From positions 1 to 17,507 of the forward strand of contig JAKJAE010000020.1 of NCBI GenBank assembly GCA_022707665.1: DNA of 17,507 bases. The letters are read 5' to 3'. Below are positions 6,749 through 15,023 of the stretch, in pieces; position 1 is the first letter of the stretch; each line of letters starts with the position of its first letter. The position numbers and the translations under genes were made by a program. The notes beneath the pieces are model-generated. The model was not told the DNA's origin, made no database searches, and saw nothing but the letters and a program-made list of their open reading frames with translations. The DNA comes from Chloroflexota bacterium. GTDB lineage: Bacteria; Chloroflexota; Anaerolineae; B4-G1; SLSP01.

Positions 6749-7933
6749 ATGGCATCTCCAGTAACGATCTCTCACGGCAAGGTTTCGGGCGTCTTCGACG
6801 ATACGATAGGCGTCCATAGTTTCAAAGGCATTCCCTTTGCGGCCCCGCCGGTAGGCGATCTGCGGTGGAGGGCCCCACAACCGGCGAAGGCCTGGTCGGG
6901 TACCCGCGAGGCGGTCCGCTTCGGGCCGCGTGCCATGTAACTCCCCCTCTTCGGCGATATGAGCTTCCGCTCCAACGGAGTGAGCGAGGACTGTCTCTAC
7001 CTGAATGTCTGGACACCGGATCCGTTTGCTGGTGCTCGCTTGCCGGTGCTGGTCTACTTCTACGGCGGCGGTTTCCTGGCCGGCGATGGCTCAGAGCCGC
7101 GCTATGACGGTGCACAGATGGCCCGCAGAGGTATTGTGGCGGTGGCTGTCAATTACCGTCTGAATATCTTCGGCTTCCTTGCCCACTCCGAGTTGAGCGC
7201 CGAATCGCCGTACCAGGGCTCGGGCAACTACGGATTCCTGGACCAGCACGCGGCGCTTCTGTGGGTGCGCGACAATATCGCTGCATTCGGCGGCGATCCG
7301 GACAGGGTGACCATCGCAGGCGAGTCGGCTGGCTCGATCTCTGCCCACGCTCAGATGGTATCGCCCCTGTCCCGAGATCTGATCTCCGGTGTGATTGGAT
7401 CGAGCGGCGGGCTCGATGCCCTGCCGCCCTTCCCACTGGAGAAGGTCGAACAGCTCTGGGTGGCGTTCGCCAAGACCGTCGGTGCAACGTCGATCGCGGA
7501 CTTGCGTGCGCTGCCAGCCGAGAGGCTGCTGGATGCCACCCGAGGGATGGGCGCGCGAGATTTCCCCGGGACAATCGATGGGCATTTCTTCCCCAAGTTT
7601 CCTGCCGAGATCGTCGCCGCTGGCGCGCATGCCCTTGTTCCCCTGATGGTCGGTTGGAATTCCGAGGAGATGAACTACCGCGCCCTCCTGGGTGAGCAGG
7701 AACCGACGCCGGCAGCCTACGCTCAAGCGGTTCGCGCTCTTTACGGTGGTCACGCAGACGATGTGCTGAGACTCTATCCAGGATCAACGGAGCAGCAGGT
7801 GAAGCAATCGGCGACGGAACTCTCAGGAGACCGGTTCGTCGTCTACAGCACGTGGAAATGGGCGGATGACCATCGTCGGTCTGGTTGCCCGGTGTTCCGC
7901 TATGGACAGACTGAGGCGGCAGTCTCCAGATGA
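6749..7933 (+). pseudogene. Type-B carboxylesterase, inactivated (in-frame TAA and missing C-terminus)
   Basis: Intact relatives are alpha/beta-hydrolases of about 500-550 residues that cleave carboxylic esters. Two open segments, 6749-6937 and 6941-7933, are in the same frame and separated only by TAA at 6938-6940. The sequence around it reads FGPRAM-stop-LPLFGDMSFRSNG, where relatives have an ordinary residue (often Gln), so a CAA-to-TAA change is likely. Counting through the stop, the oxyanion-hole segment YFYGGGFLAGD is at 104-114, nucleophile S193 in GESAGS, and the acidic residue in VGWNSEEMNY near 306-307. The frame ends at residue 394, after STWKWADDHRRSG, before the region that normally supplies the catalytic His. 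No such region was found in other frames up to 8069. Both defects point to a dead gene. Recoding would rescue only the first defect. Confidence 0.85.
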
Positions 7934-8069
7934 CACCAGGGTGGAGGATTGCTAGTTCGCCTCTGCCGAGGCACGGTTGCTCTCGTCCCAGTCTGGACTA
8001 TCATCCGCGCGAGTTCGTTGTTAGCGCCAGACCATCATCGTTGCTTTGTGACAAAACGGAGGAGAACGA

Positions 8070-8480
8070 ATGTCCAACACTGTTGCCAAAACCTGTGGGT
8101 TGCACCACATCACTATCCAAACGCGAGATTGGGACGCGTCTTTGCGCCTCTACCTGGAGGTCCTGGGCATGCAGGTCGCCGCGGAATGGGGTCCCCCGGA
8201 ACGTCGCATGATGTTACTGGATGTGGGGGATGGTAGCCATATCGAGTTGATTGGACCCACAGCGAATAGCCCGGTCGCGGGCAGCCCGGCCGCCAATGAT
8301 CCGTTGGTCCATCTTGCGCTGGCCACTGCAGATGCGGCGGCTGCCATCGAACCTGTCCGCCAGGCAGGTTTCGAGGTGACCATGGAGCCCAAAGACGTCA
8401 AGTTGGCCGATCTTGAGGCGACCGTCGCCTTCTTCAAGGGCCCCAACGGTGAGGTGGTCGAGCTCTTCCAGACGCGGTAG
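8070..8480 (+). CDS. Glyoxalase/VOC-fold metalloprotein (lactoylglutathione lyase-like)
   Basis: The 136-residue protein of the vicinal oxygen chelate superfamily has two beta-alpha-beta-beta-beta modules. The four expected metal ligands are visible: H13 in LHHITIQT, E59 in HIELIG, H81 in VHLALAT and E131 in GEVVELFQ, the His-Glu-His-Glu set of glyoxalase I and methylmalonyl-CoA epimerase-type enzymes. FFKGPNGEVVELFQ is a typical C-terminal signature. The start ATG 8070 has GGAGGAG 5 nt upstream. The protein has no signal peptide and is probably cytoplasmic. The exact substrate cannot be read from the sequence; methylglyoxal detoxification is the default guess. Its immediate neighbours give no pathway clue. 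A long hairpin follows at 8535. Confidence 0.85.
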   Translation: MSNTVAKTCGLHHITIQTRDWDASLRLYLEVLGMQVAAEWGPPERRMMLLDVGDGSHIELIGPTANSPVAGSPAANDPLVHLALATADAAAAIEPVRQAGFEVTMEPKDVKLADLEATVAFFKGPNGEVVELFQTR

Positions 8481-8534
8481 TCAGCAATAGGTGTTTCTGG
8501 TCGAGCGCGGGGTAATCAGAAACGCTCCGAGGTC

Positions 8535-8566
8535 GCCCGCGAGATAGCAACCGCTATCTCGCGGGC
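8535..8566 (+). terminator. Long hairpin after the VOC gene, probable terminator without a T-run
   Basis: GCCCGCGAGATAGC (8535-8548) pairs perfectly with GCTATCTCGCGGGC (8553-8566) around loop AACC, 14 bp. It lies 54 nt after the stop. There is no T-tract on either strand, so it may work with Rho or mainly protect the RNA end. Confidence 0.55.
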
Positions 8567-8748
8567 AGCGGCGTGCATTCACAGTAGGCGTCCGATCCGT
8601 TGTGCGCTTTGGCGAGTTGCATTGGTCACCTGAGTCCCCTTCTCCAGAAGGCCCGAATATACTGGCCCGCAGGTGAGGCGCCCCACGAAGGGAGGGCCTG
8701 GCTCACGCCGAAGAGGTCTACAACGCCCACAACTCGTGCCCGCGTACC

Positions 8749-9522
8749 CTAGGGGATCGGTGGCTCGATCCGAATGGTGGTGTCGAATTCAATCAAGATT
8801 GTCGACCGGGCCTGTACAGCCTTCTGCGTACTCACGCCTGTCGAGGGGTCGGTCGAGACCGAGAGCGTCTCACCCGTCACGGACATCTTCTTGGGTAGAC
8901 CATCGTCCTGGCCTATCCACAGCTCTGTCTGACTGTGCAGGTCTACGTCGCCTGACCTGGAAGTGCTGCTGTAGCTGTACACCGCCACAGCTGTGTCATC
9001 CAGAACCTCACTACGGAGCCAACGCGCGTCACTGACTGTCGTACGGATCGTCTCGGCGGTTACCTCTCCATCCCCAAGGAAGGTGGACCCAGGGATCTGG
9101 GTCTTCTCCCACGTGCCCGTGTCTTTGGTGTTAGCATAGACATCGTCACCTATCACGATGTATTCCACCCCTTGGTCGGCACTCGCAATGCGCTTTCTGT
9201 CGGGCGGCACGAACTCGATCACGTTCGTCGTCGGCTGGGCTTCACCTACAGACGTTGTGTCAGTCATACGGTTGGGTTCTGAATAGAGCGCGAGCAGAGC
9301 CGCTACAACAGTAGCGTAGACTTCGTCCTCACTCGGTTCCTGGGCTTCCGTGGGCAGGATCGTCGGCGACGGGGATTCGGTGGGCTCCGTCGCGTCCGGC
9401 AGCTCTGGGCCCACCGTCGCAGGAGCCGACGTGTCTCTGAGCGTGGGCCGGCAGGAGCTGGCCAGGGCAAGAGCCGAAGCCACGATAATGACACATATCA
9501 GGGTACGTCGCGTATCTTGCAT
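8749..9522 (-). CDS. Secreted lipoprotein with LolA/LppX-like domain
   Basis: This 257-residue envelope protein has the N-terminus MQDTRRTLICVIIVASALAL followed by ASSC, so C24 is the likely lipid-anchored residue. Ala at -3 is less usual than Leu but acceptable. A Pro/Thr/Glu-rich linker (about 28-65) follows, suited to crossing the cell wall. The remaining region, with VIEFVPPDRKRIASADQG, YIVIGDDVYANTKDTGTWEKTQIPG and ELWIGQDDGLPKKM, has the repeating strand pattern of LolA/LppX-type lipid-binding beta-sheets, which often occur in such lipoproteins of Gram-positive bacteria and Chloroflexota. The start at 9522 is preceded on the minus strand by AGAGGATCAGT. A 44-residue upstream extension lacks a site and would bury the signal peptide. 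It is monocistronic, with no functional partner nearby. The ligand is unknown. Confidence 0.7.
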   Translation of the reverse strand: MQDTRRTLICVIIVASALALASSCRPTLRDTSAPATVGPELPDATEPTESPSPTILPTEAQEPSEDEVYATVVAALLALYSEPNRMTDTTSVGEAQPTTNVIEFVPPDRKRIASADQGVEYIVIGDDVYANTKDTGTWEKTQIPGSTFLGDGEVTAETIRTTVSDARWLRSEVLDDTAVAVYSYSSTSRSGDVDLHSQTELWIGQDDGLPKKMSVTGETLSVSTDPSTGVSTQKAVQARSTILIEFDTTIRIEPPIP

Positions 9523-9924
9523 ACTGATCCTCTTTCGGGGCGATTTCAACGACAGGGCGTCATTGTAGTGCGTTTCGGCTAAACTGCACCGACGTTGGGT
9601 GTGTTCCAGAACGGGCACGATGTCCCGACGCAGCTTGCCGAACTTCGGCCACACTATCGCGCGCTCATTCTGAGACTGCTGCCCCAGAACTAGAACGCAC
9701 CCCGGAGATCAGCCTCGTCTGCCCCATTGCTTCAGGCGGATCACAGGTCCGGCTAGCGATGTCGACAGTCCGTATCGCGGTCTGGGGCTTGTGCCCGGCA
9801 TCGCGATTCCGGTTGCCCGGTATCTGCGATCAATCTATGCTCCCCGTCGCTCATCGACGACAGCGCATCCCCAAGGTGGCTGCCTCAGGCCCTGTTTACA
9901 CTCGAGCCCATAACGAGCGTCAGC
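9523..9924. other. Intergenic region without recognised gene
   Basis: These 402 nt separate the lipoprotein gene from the glycosidase operon. Short open frames here (for example 9759-9977 +) have no ribosome binding site or recognisable motif, and one overlaps the end of the glycosidase gene. A TACAAT box on the minus strand (9567-9562) is placed to serve the lipoprotein, but no good -35 accompanies it. Confidence 0.6.
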
Positions 9925-12036
9925 TCACCGCATTGAGCATACTTCCCACGCGTACGCCGTACCGGGTGGGAGTTTGAGCTCTCGATCAAAGGCATTCGGT
10001 GCGACGAAAGTGTCTAGCGTGCTCTCTTGATCGAGGATGGTCACGCGAACCTGTTGGCTTTCGACTCCGTACTGGCGCCCATCGAAGTGGAATTGTGCGG
10101 AGACGGGCGAATCGCTGACGTTGACAAACATCAGGACCAGCTTGTTCTCTGTAGGCAGTCGCCACGCCCCTGTCATCACGGCGTCGGTTGTCACCCACCA
10201 GTTCTCCCTCCACTGCCAGTCGGCGCGTACGGTTGGGATTTCGCCCTCGAGCCGCGGCAGTCGGCACATCTCACCGGCGGCGAAGTAGCGCCGCAGACGC
10301 CAGCGCAGTCTGACCACTTGTCGCAGGAAGGCAGCACTCTCCCCCTCGTTGATGATCTCGGGGCCAATCCACCCGATCTGTTCGCCGAAGACGAGCTGTT
10401 GTCCGGCCTTCATGCGCAATGCCAGGCTCTTGGTTTCTCCGCCACCGTAAGCACGTCCAAACATCTGGATGGCGCCGCCATAGACTGCCATGAAGGCCGG
10501 CACCTGACCGTCGTGTTGCCAGGTCCACGTGAGGTAGCCGTCGAACCAGCGCGCGAACGGTTCGGAGTTGCACTCGCTGGTGAGCATAGCTCCCTCGGGC
10601 ATAGCGTCGCGGATGGCCTGCAACATCGCCCAGTACCCCTCGACCCACCAGTGCCCTCCACCCAGCGGATGCCCGTGTGTCGTGTCGAAGCACAGCTTGG
10701 GCGACATAGCGGATATCTGGTCGATGTAGACGCCGTCAACGTGGTACTCGTCGAACAACCGCAGACAGATGGAGCGGATGCGATCCTGCCACAGCTCGGT
10801 GACGGGACACATCACGGCAAAGCGCACCGGGCTGCCGTCCGCCTCCTTGCTGCCGTACCTCTCCTCGTAGGGCTGTCCCTGCTCATCCTTGGTTGCCGCG
10901 GGCAAGGCAACGCTGGTGAACTGGTAGTCTTCCACACCCCTGTCATGCATATCCCACAGACGCCCGTTGATATAGGGCATCACGTAGATGCCCGCTTGCT
11001 GGAGCTCGCGAACTCCTTCAGCAAAGCCCTCCGTCACCGGGAAGTAGTGGGGGTAGTCGTTGTCAAACGGGATCTGGTGCCAGCTGTACCAGTGGAAGCC
11101 GACCGGCACATCCATGTATTCGGCAAATGCCTTCACCTTTGCAACCACCTGCGCCCGGTCGCCCCAGGCCTGCGTCCAGACGGGCAACTCCCGCATCCAC
11201 TGCGGCGTATCCTCACGACCCTCGCGGCCCAGCTCAGGGAACCAGCGAGCCTCGCGGCGCAACCAGGACCGGTAGATCAGGGCAGCATCGAACCAGTCAC
11301 CGCGGAGCAACTGCCAAATGGCCTCGCCGCTCAGGGCGAAGTCATTGCCGCCGACCCCCATGTCCTCCGCGGGATGGTCAAAGGTGAAGATGACGGTGCG
11401 TTCCTCCGGGCTGCTGGCCACCGAGATGTCCTTGGCGCTGGCATTGGGGTCGTGCAGCGCCACGTAGAGGCCGGTCTTGCGTTGCTCATCGTAGGCCGCC
11501 ATAAACTGCATCGTGGTCCAGGGCTCGGGGTAGAGTCCCTGGTGATGGAACTCGCGCTGCCAGAGCCCCGTTTGCACCTCGCCGGGCGCACGCGGAAAGA
11601 AAACCTTTGTGCCCGGACCCAGCTCGGTGACGGCGACCTGGGGGAAGACCACGCGCCAGACGCTCCACTCCGGGTTCCGGTTGTCCACTCGCAGGCTCCA
11701 ACGCAGGGCGCTTGCTTCGTCGTCGGTCGTGAGGCGAACCACGACGCGCATCCCCGCCACTTTCGCCTGCTGCCAGCTCAACTCGGCGCCGCCGGCGGTA
11801 TGCTCGATCGCCACCTGGCCCCAGCCCGAACCGGCGTCGAGCTGGATCTCCTCTTTCGTTTCGCAGTGACGCAATTTGAGCGTAAACAGGGGTAGCGGCG
11901 AGGCGGACAGGAACTCGCAGTCTGTGGACCTGTCAAGCAGGCTCTGTACCCTGATTCCATCGGGTGTCTGCTCGAACCCCACGCTCAACGCACCGGCGGT
12001 CAGGATCGACTGTGTAGATAGCGCTTTCTCTGGCAT
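9925..12036 (-). CDS. DUF6259-type glycoside hydrolase
   Basis: This is a predicted retaining-type glycoside hydrolase of 703 residues with an (alpha/beta)8 barrel related to the GH31/GH36 style. An N-terminal beta-sandwich (about 1-230) precedes the barrel. Barrel motifs are PVGFHWYSWHQIPFDNDYPHYFP (311-333), YVMPYINGRLWD (351-362), VDGVYIDQ (433-440) with D439 as the candidate nucleophile, and LTSECNSEPFARWFDG (485-500) with E488 or E492 as candidate acid/base. A C-terminal beta domain ends TAYAWEVCSMR. The start is uncertain: ATG 12036 has GGAG 6 nt upstream, while ATG 12042, ATG 12048 and GTG 12072 are also in frame but poorly served. There is no signal peptide, so the enzyme should be cytoplasmic. 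It follows the GH92 gene by 25 nt, so the two form an operon. The substrate is unknown. Confidence 0.8.
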   Translation of the reverse strand: MPEKALSTQSILTAGALSVGFEQTPDGIRVQSLLDRSTDCEFLSASPLPLFTLKLRHCETKEEIQLDAGSGWGQVAIEHTAGGAELSWQQAKVAGMRVVVRLTTDDEASALRWSLRVDNRNPEWSVWRVVFPQVAVTELGPGTKVFFPRAPGEVQTGLWQREFHHQGLYPEPWTTMQFMAAYDEQRKTGLYVALHDPNASAKDISVASSPEERTVIFTFDHPAEDMGVGGNDFALSGEAIWQLLRGDWFDAALIYRSWLRREARWFPELGREGREDTPQWMRELPVWTQAWGDRAQVVAKVKAFAEYMDVPVGFHWYSWHQIPFDNDYPHYFPVTEGFAEGVRELQQAGIYVMPYINGRLWDMHDRGVEDYQFTSVALPAATKDEQGQPYEERYGSKEADGSPVRFAVMCPVTELWQDRIRSICLRLFDEYHVDGVYIDQISAMSPKLCFDTTHGHPLGGGHWWVEGYWAMLQAIRDAMPEGAMLTSECNSEPFARWFDGYLTWTWQHDGQVPAFMAVYGGAIQMFGRAYGGGETKSLALRMKAGQQLVFGEQIGWIGPEIINEGESAAFLRQVVRLRWRLRRYFAAGEMCRLPRLEGEIPTVRADWQWRENWWVTTDAVMTGAWRLPTENKLVLMFVNVSDSPVSAQFHFDGRQYGVESQQVRVTILDQESTLDTFVAPNAFDRELKLPPGTAYAWEVCSMR

Positions 12037-12061
12037 CTTCATCTCCATGCTGGGGAACGGT

Positions 12062-14209
12062 CTAGCGGTCACTCATTGAGGGAGGTGCATCCTCGGGACG
12101 ACTGCCCCAGGACGTATTCGGACGCGGGCCCATCACAAGGGTGAGCTCCCCGCCGCTATGAACGGCTTTGTGGGGGAACCACGGTCGCTCGTGGGGCACA
12201 CCGTTGAGGATGGCGCTCTGGATGTACTTGTTCTGGGGGCTACACCCCTCGGCATTAAGGGTGAACGTGGGGCCATCGGGCGGATGAAGCTCGATGCGCT
12301 CAAAGACAGGGCTGCCGAGGGCATAGTAGGGCTCTCCAGGACACGTGGGCAGGAAGCCAATCGAGTTGAAGATGTGCCACGCGCTCATTGCACCTCCATC
12401 CTCGTCACCGCAGATGCCCAGCGGGGTATCGTCGAACCAGATGTCCATGATCTGGCGGATGCGGCGCTGGGTCTTCCACGGCGCACCGGCCCAGTTGTAA
12501 AGGTACGGGATGTGGAAGCTGGGCTCGTTGCCGGTGACGAACTGGCCAATCAGACCGGTCGAGTCGGGGAACTGCCCGAGGAAGTGGTACTTGGCGTTGC
12601 CGCAGGGCTCGATGAAGAGCTGATCGAGGCGGGCCACAAAGGCTTCACGCCCTCCCATCAGGTCGACCAACCCGGCGACATCGTGCTGCACGCTCCAGGT
12701 GTAGGTCCAGGCGTTGCACTCCGCATAGTACGCGCGACCACCCTGCCCACCGGACAGCTTGGGATCGAAGGGTCGGATCCACTCGCCATCGGCGCTGCGT
12801 GGGGCCATAAAGCCGTTGGCCGGGTTGTAGAGGTTGCGATAGTTGCGGGCCCGCTCGAGGAAGGTTAGGTAATCCTGCTGATGGCCCAGCTCGCGAGCCA
12901 TCAGGGCCACGGCGTAGGCGTCATAGCTGCATTCGAGGGTGACGGCGACTGCCTGTCGCCCTTCGAAGGGATGGACCTCCGGCACGGTCTCGTTCTCTCC
13001 CGGTCGCAATGCCGGGAAGAACCCCTTTTCGGTGTAGACGTGGTCGAGCTCGGTCAAGGGGCCATTGCGCCACGGCAGGCTGGTCGCCTCTGTCAGGCGC
13101 TGGCGCATCGCGGCGTAGGCCTGGGGAACATCGAAATCGGTCAAGCCTTTGCGGTAGGCATCGACGATGGCAGCGACGGTGTGATGACCGAGCATGCAGG
13201 GGACGTCGCCGCCGACCTGCGGGAATCGGGGCAGCCAACCGGACTGGGTTGCCATCCGGATATAGGAGCGGATCATATCGAGTTCCCGTTGCGGGTCGAT
13301 CAGTACCCGCAGCGGATGGGCGCTTCGGAACGTGTCCCAGATCTGGTCGCCCACGTAGAAGTCGGGCTCCCCAGAGTGCACCTGGCCGTCGTAGCCACTG
13401 AAGTAGCGTCCTTCTTCGGTGATGTTCTGCATACGACCCATGTACCGGTAGAGGGCGGAGTACAAGGTGCGGCGTTGCCTCTCGTTTCCGCCCTCGACCT
13501 GGATCTGCGCGAGAGCGGCCTGCCATTCCCGCAGGGCGTCCTCTACCAGCTGGGCAAAGGGGCGGTCGCCAAGCTCGTTCTCCCGGTTGCGCCGCGCCTG
13601 CGCAGTGTCGATGAACGAGACGCCGATGCGCACTTCAATGGGCGCTGCACCTGCAAAGCGGAGCCTGATGCCGGACTGGAGTTGGTCGCGGCTGGACACG
13701 GGGCGGTCGAAGCCGATGCTGAAGTAGCCGGCTGCGCCGCCGCCCAGCTCCTGGTGACCTTCGATGATTCTCTCATCGGCCCTGTGGATGCTCGCACGGC
13801 GGGGCGCCAGTAGCAGACACAGATTCTGTGCTTCGGGGAAGACAAAGCGATAGACCACGCCGTGCCGGGTAACGGTGTAGTCTGCCCGTATATCATAGCG
13901 TTCCAGCAGCACATGGTAGTAGTGGGGCGCCGTTGTCTCAAAGTCGTGGTCAAACAGAGAGGCGCAGTTCTCGATGGTTGGGGCTGGGGAACCGGTTACC
14001 GGCATCAAGAGCGGGCTGGCGGAATTGCGGTGGCCCTGCACCGGCACCGGGAAGCCCCAAATGTGGTCTGCCAGATAGCGGTCGCTGACCGCCGGGTCGA
14101 ACTGGGGACTGACCCCCACCATACCGTAGGGGCGATAGACGGTGGGATAGGTCGCCGTCAGGAGGTGACCAATGCCGCCGATGTTGGTATCAACGTACTC
14201 CAAGCCCAT
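12062..14209 (-). CDS. GH92 family alpha-mannosidase-like glycoside hydrolase
   Basis: GH92 enzymes are calcium-dependent, inverting exo-alpha-mannosidases acting on N-glycans, yeast mannan and similar mannosides. The 715-residue product shows the family layout: an N-terminal beta-sandwich starting VDTNIGGIGHLL, then an (alpha/alpha)6 barrel with GDQIWDTFRSAHPL and LECSYDAYAVALMA. GNEPS (560-564) holds the catalytic acid E562. GDEDGGAMSAW (601-611) holds D602 and D604, equivalents of the catalytic base pair. Where most members continue GNEPSHH, this one reads GNEPSFH, so the first His is Phe. Unlike most GH92 proteins there is no signal peptide, which implies action on imported oligosaccharides. 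The start at 14209 has AGAAGG on the minus strand 7 nt upstream. It is the first gene of an operon with the DUF6259 hydrolase. Confidence 0.92.
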   Translation of the reverse strand: MGLEYVDTNIGGIGHLLTATYPTVYRPYGMVGVSPQFDPAVSDRYLADHIWGFPVPVQGHRNSASPLLMPVTGSPAPTIENCASLFDHDFETTAPHYYHVLLERYDIRADYTVTRHGVVYRFVFPEAQNLCLLLAPRRASIHRADERIIEGHQELGGGAAGYFSIGFDRPVSSRDQLQSGIRLRFAGAAPIEVRIGVSFIDTAQARRNRENELGDRPFAQLVEDALREWQAALAQIQVEGGNERQRRTLYSALYRYMGRMQNITEEGRYFSGYDGQVHSGEPDFYVGDQIWDTFRSAHPLRVLIDPQRELDMIRSYIRMATQSGWLPRFPQVGGDVPCMLGHHTVAAIVDAYRKGLTDFDVPQAYAAMRQRLTEATSLPWRNGPLTELDHVYTEKGFFPALRPGENETVPEVHPFEGRQAVAVTLECSYDAYAVALMARELGHQQDYLTFLERARNYRNLYNPANGFMAPRSADGEWIRPFDPKLSGGQGGRAYYAECNAWTYTWSVQHDVAGLVDLMGGREAFVARLDQLFIEPCGNAKYHFLGQFPDSTGLIGQFVTGNEPSFHIPYLYNWAGAPWKTQRRIRQIMDIWFDDTPLGICGDEDGGAMSAWHIFNSIGFLPTCPGEPYYALGSPVFERIELHPPDGPTFTLNAEGCSPQNKYIQSAILNGVPHERPWFPHKAVHSGGELTLVMGPRPNTSWGSRPEDAPPSMSDR

Positions 14210-14253
14210 AGTGTGCCTTCTTTCTGACGAGACGATACAGGGTCGACGTCATC

Positions 14254-14271
14254 TCACGGGATCTCTCGTGA
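14254..14271. promoter_or_regulatory. Candidate operator upstream of the GH92 operon
   Basis: TCACGGGA-TC-TCTCGTGA is an 18-bp inverted repeat with one mismatch, 45 nt upstream of the GH92 start on the opposite strand and inside the divergent intergenic region. Size and placement fit a dimeric repressor of a sugar operon, but no regulator gene is in the window. Confidence 0.4.
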
Positions 14272-14422
14272 TAGGTCGCCTGGGACGATGCCCTTACGAT
14301 ACTTGGGTTGACTCAAATCGGCAACTGCGCCCGGGAGCTCAAAGACTCGTTGTTGTACTCCGGGCATCTCGCCGCATCCTTTGCGCGCTTGTTGCGTCGT
14401 AACAAGGTGGATTAGGTGTAGC

Positions 14423-14439
14423 TCCTTTTTCTGAAAGGA
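14423..14439 (+). promoter_or_regulatory. Hairpin covering the Shine-Dalgarno of the small secreted protein
   Basis: TCCTTT (14423-14428) pairs perfectly with AAAGGA (14434-14439) around TTCTG. AAAGGA is the only Shine-Dalgarno candidate for ATG 14449 (9 nt away), so it lies entirely in the 3' arm. The T-rich arm facing AGGA recalls fourU-type RNA thermometers; that function is inference. Confidence 0.45.
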
Positions 14440-14448
14440 CCGTGTCGG

Positions 14449-14754
14449 ATGAAAGCCAAGGTATTCCTCATTGTCGCCCTAGGTATTCTGGTGTCCCTCG
14501 TCGCCCTCCCGGTATTGGCTGCCAATGATCCTATTTCAATGTGGGTGAGCCGCGTGCGGTTGGCCTATATCGGGCGTTCTTCATCGAGTCCGGATAGGGT
14601 TATGGGCATGGTCTACGTACGTGATGCCAATCGGAAACCCGTTATAGGCGCAGCGGTCACGGTGCGGTGGACGTTGCCCGATGGAACAGTCGTGACTGAC
14701 TACGAACCGGTGACCTCAATCGAAGGATGGGTGGGTATCCGACCTTGGCCATGA
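14449..14754 (+). CDS. Small secreted protein with partial Ig-like domain
   Basis: The 101-residue product starts MKAKVFLIVALGILVSLVAL, a clear signal peptide ending near VLAA (22-25), so it is exported. The mature part contains VMGMVYVRDANRKPVIGAAVTVRWTLPDG, which has the look of bacterial Ig-like/Big-1 or CARDB-like repeats (the D-x-x-x-x-P-V-x-G-A-x-V-x-V pattern). Such a domain usually needs about 85-100 residues, but here the sequence stops about 20 residues after the core, at GWVGIRPWP. Another frame stays open from about 14720 to a TAA near 14850, so a frameshift that shortened the protein is possible but not shown. The start has AAAGGA upstream, placed in a hairpin. Function is unknown. 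Confidence 0.65.
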   Translation: MKAKVFLIVALGILVSLVALPVLAANDPISMWVSRVRLAYIGRSSSSPDRVMGMVYVRDANRKPVIGAAVTVRWTLPDGTVVTDYEPVTSIEGWVGIRPWP

Positions 14755-14883
14755 TCGCGATACCTGCCCCACGTTTCGAGTCCCGTGATCTACAGGCGAT
14801 TGAGGTTGTCCCTCCACGCGTCCACGTTATCGCTCCAGTGGCGGCTAACGTCTAAGGGCGTTGACGGTCCCGATATCTGAGTT

Positions 14884-14921
14884 CGCAGCGTGAGCCGGCC
14901 TGCGGGCCGGCTCACGCTGCG
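14884..14921. terminator. Perfect 17-bp hairpin terminator
   Basis: CGCAGCGTGAGCCGGCC (14884-14900) pairs without mismatch with GGCCGGCTCACGCTGCG (14905-14921) around TGCG. It lies 130 nt after the small secreted protein gene. The downstream side is pyrimidine-rich (CCTTCTTCCTTT) rather than a pure T-run. Confidence 0.75.
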
Positions 14922-15023
14922 TAGTCAGCTCCTTCTTCCTTTAGCCAGTCCCGGCCTCCCCCAAGTGACGGGACTTCCGGTTTCCAAGCGGCAGATGTAT
15001 ACTCTGCGTAAGATTGTACGACG

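Noticed and set aside
9690..9977. Short open frames between the lipoprotein and glycosidase genes, including 9759-9977
   Set aside because: No ribosome binding site or recognisable motif. Several frames are open by chance at this GC content.
10027..11895. 622-codon plus-strand ORF inside the DUF6259 gene
   Set aside because: It is the antisense shadow of a clear glycosidase. Its composition is unnatural (His/Pro/Gly/Val-rich, low Lys) and no motif or ribosome binding site is present.
12158..13813. Two long plus-strand ORFs (12158-12868 and 12881-13813) opposite GH92
   Set aside because: Both are shadows of the GH92 coding strand in GC-rich DNA, without protein family features.
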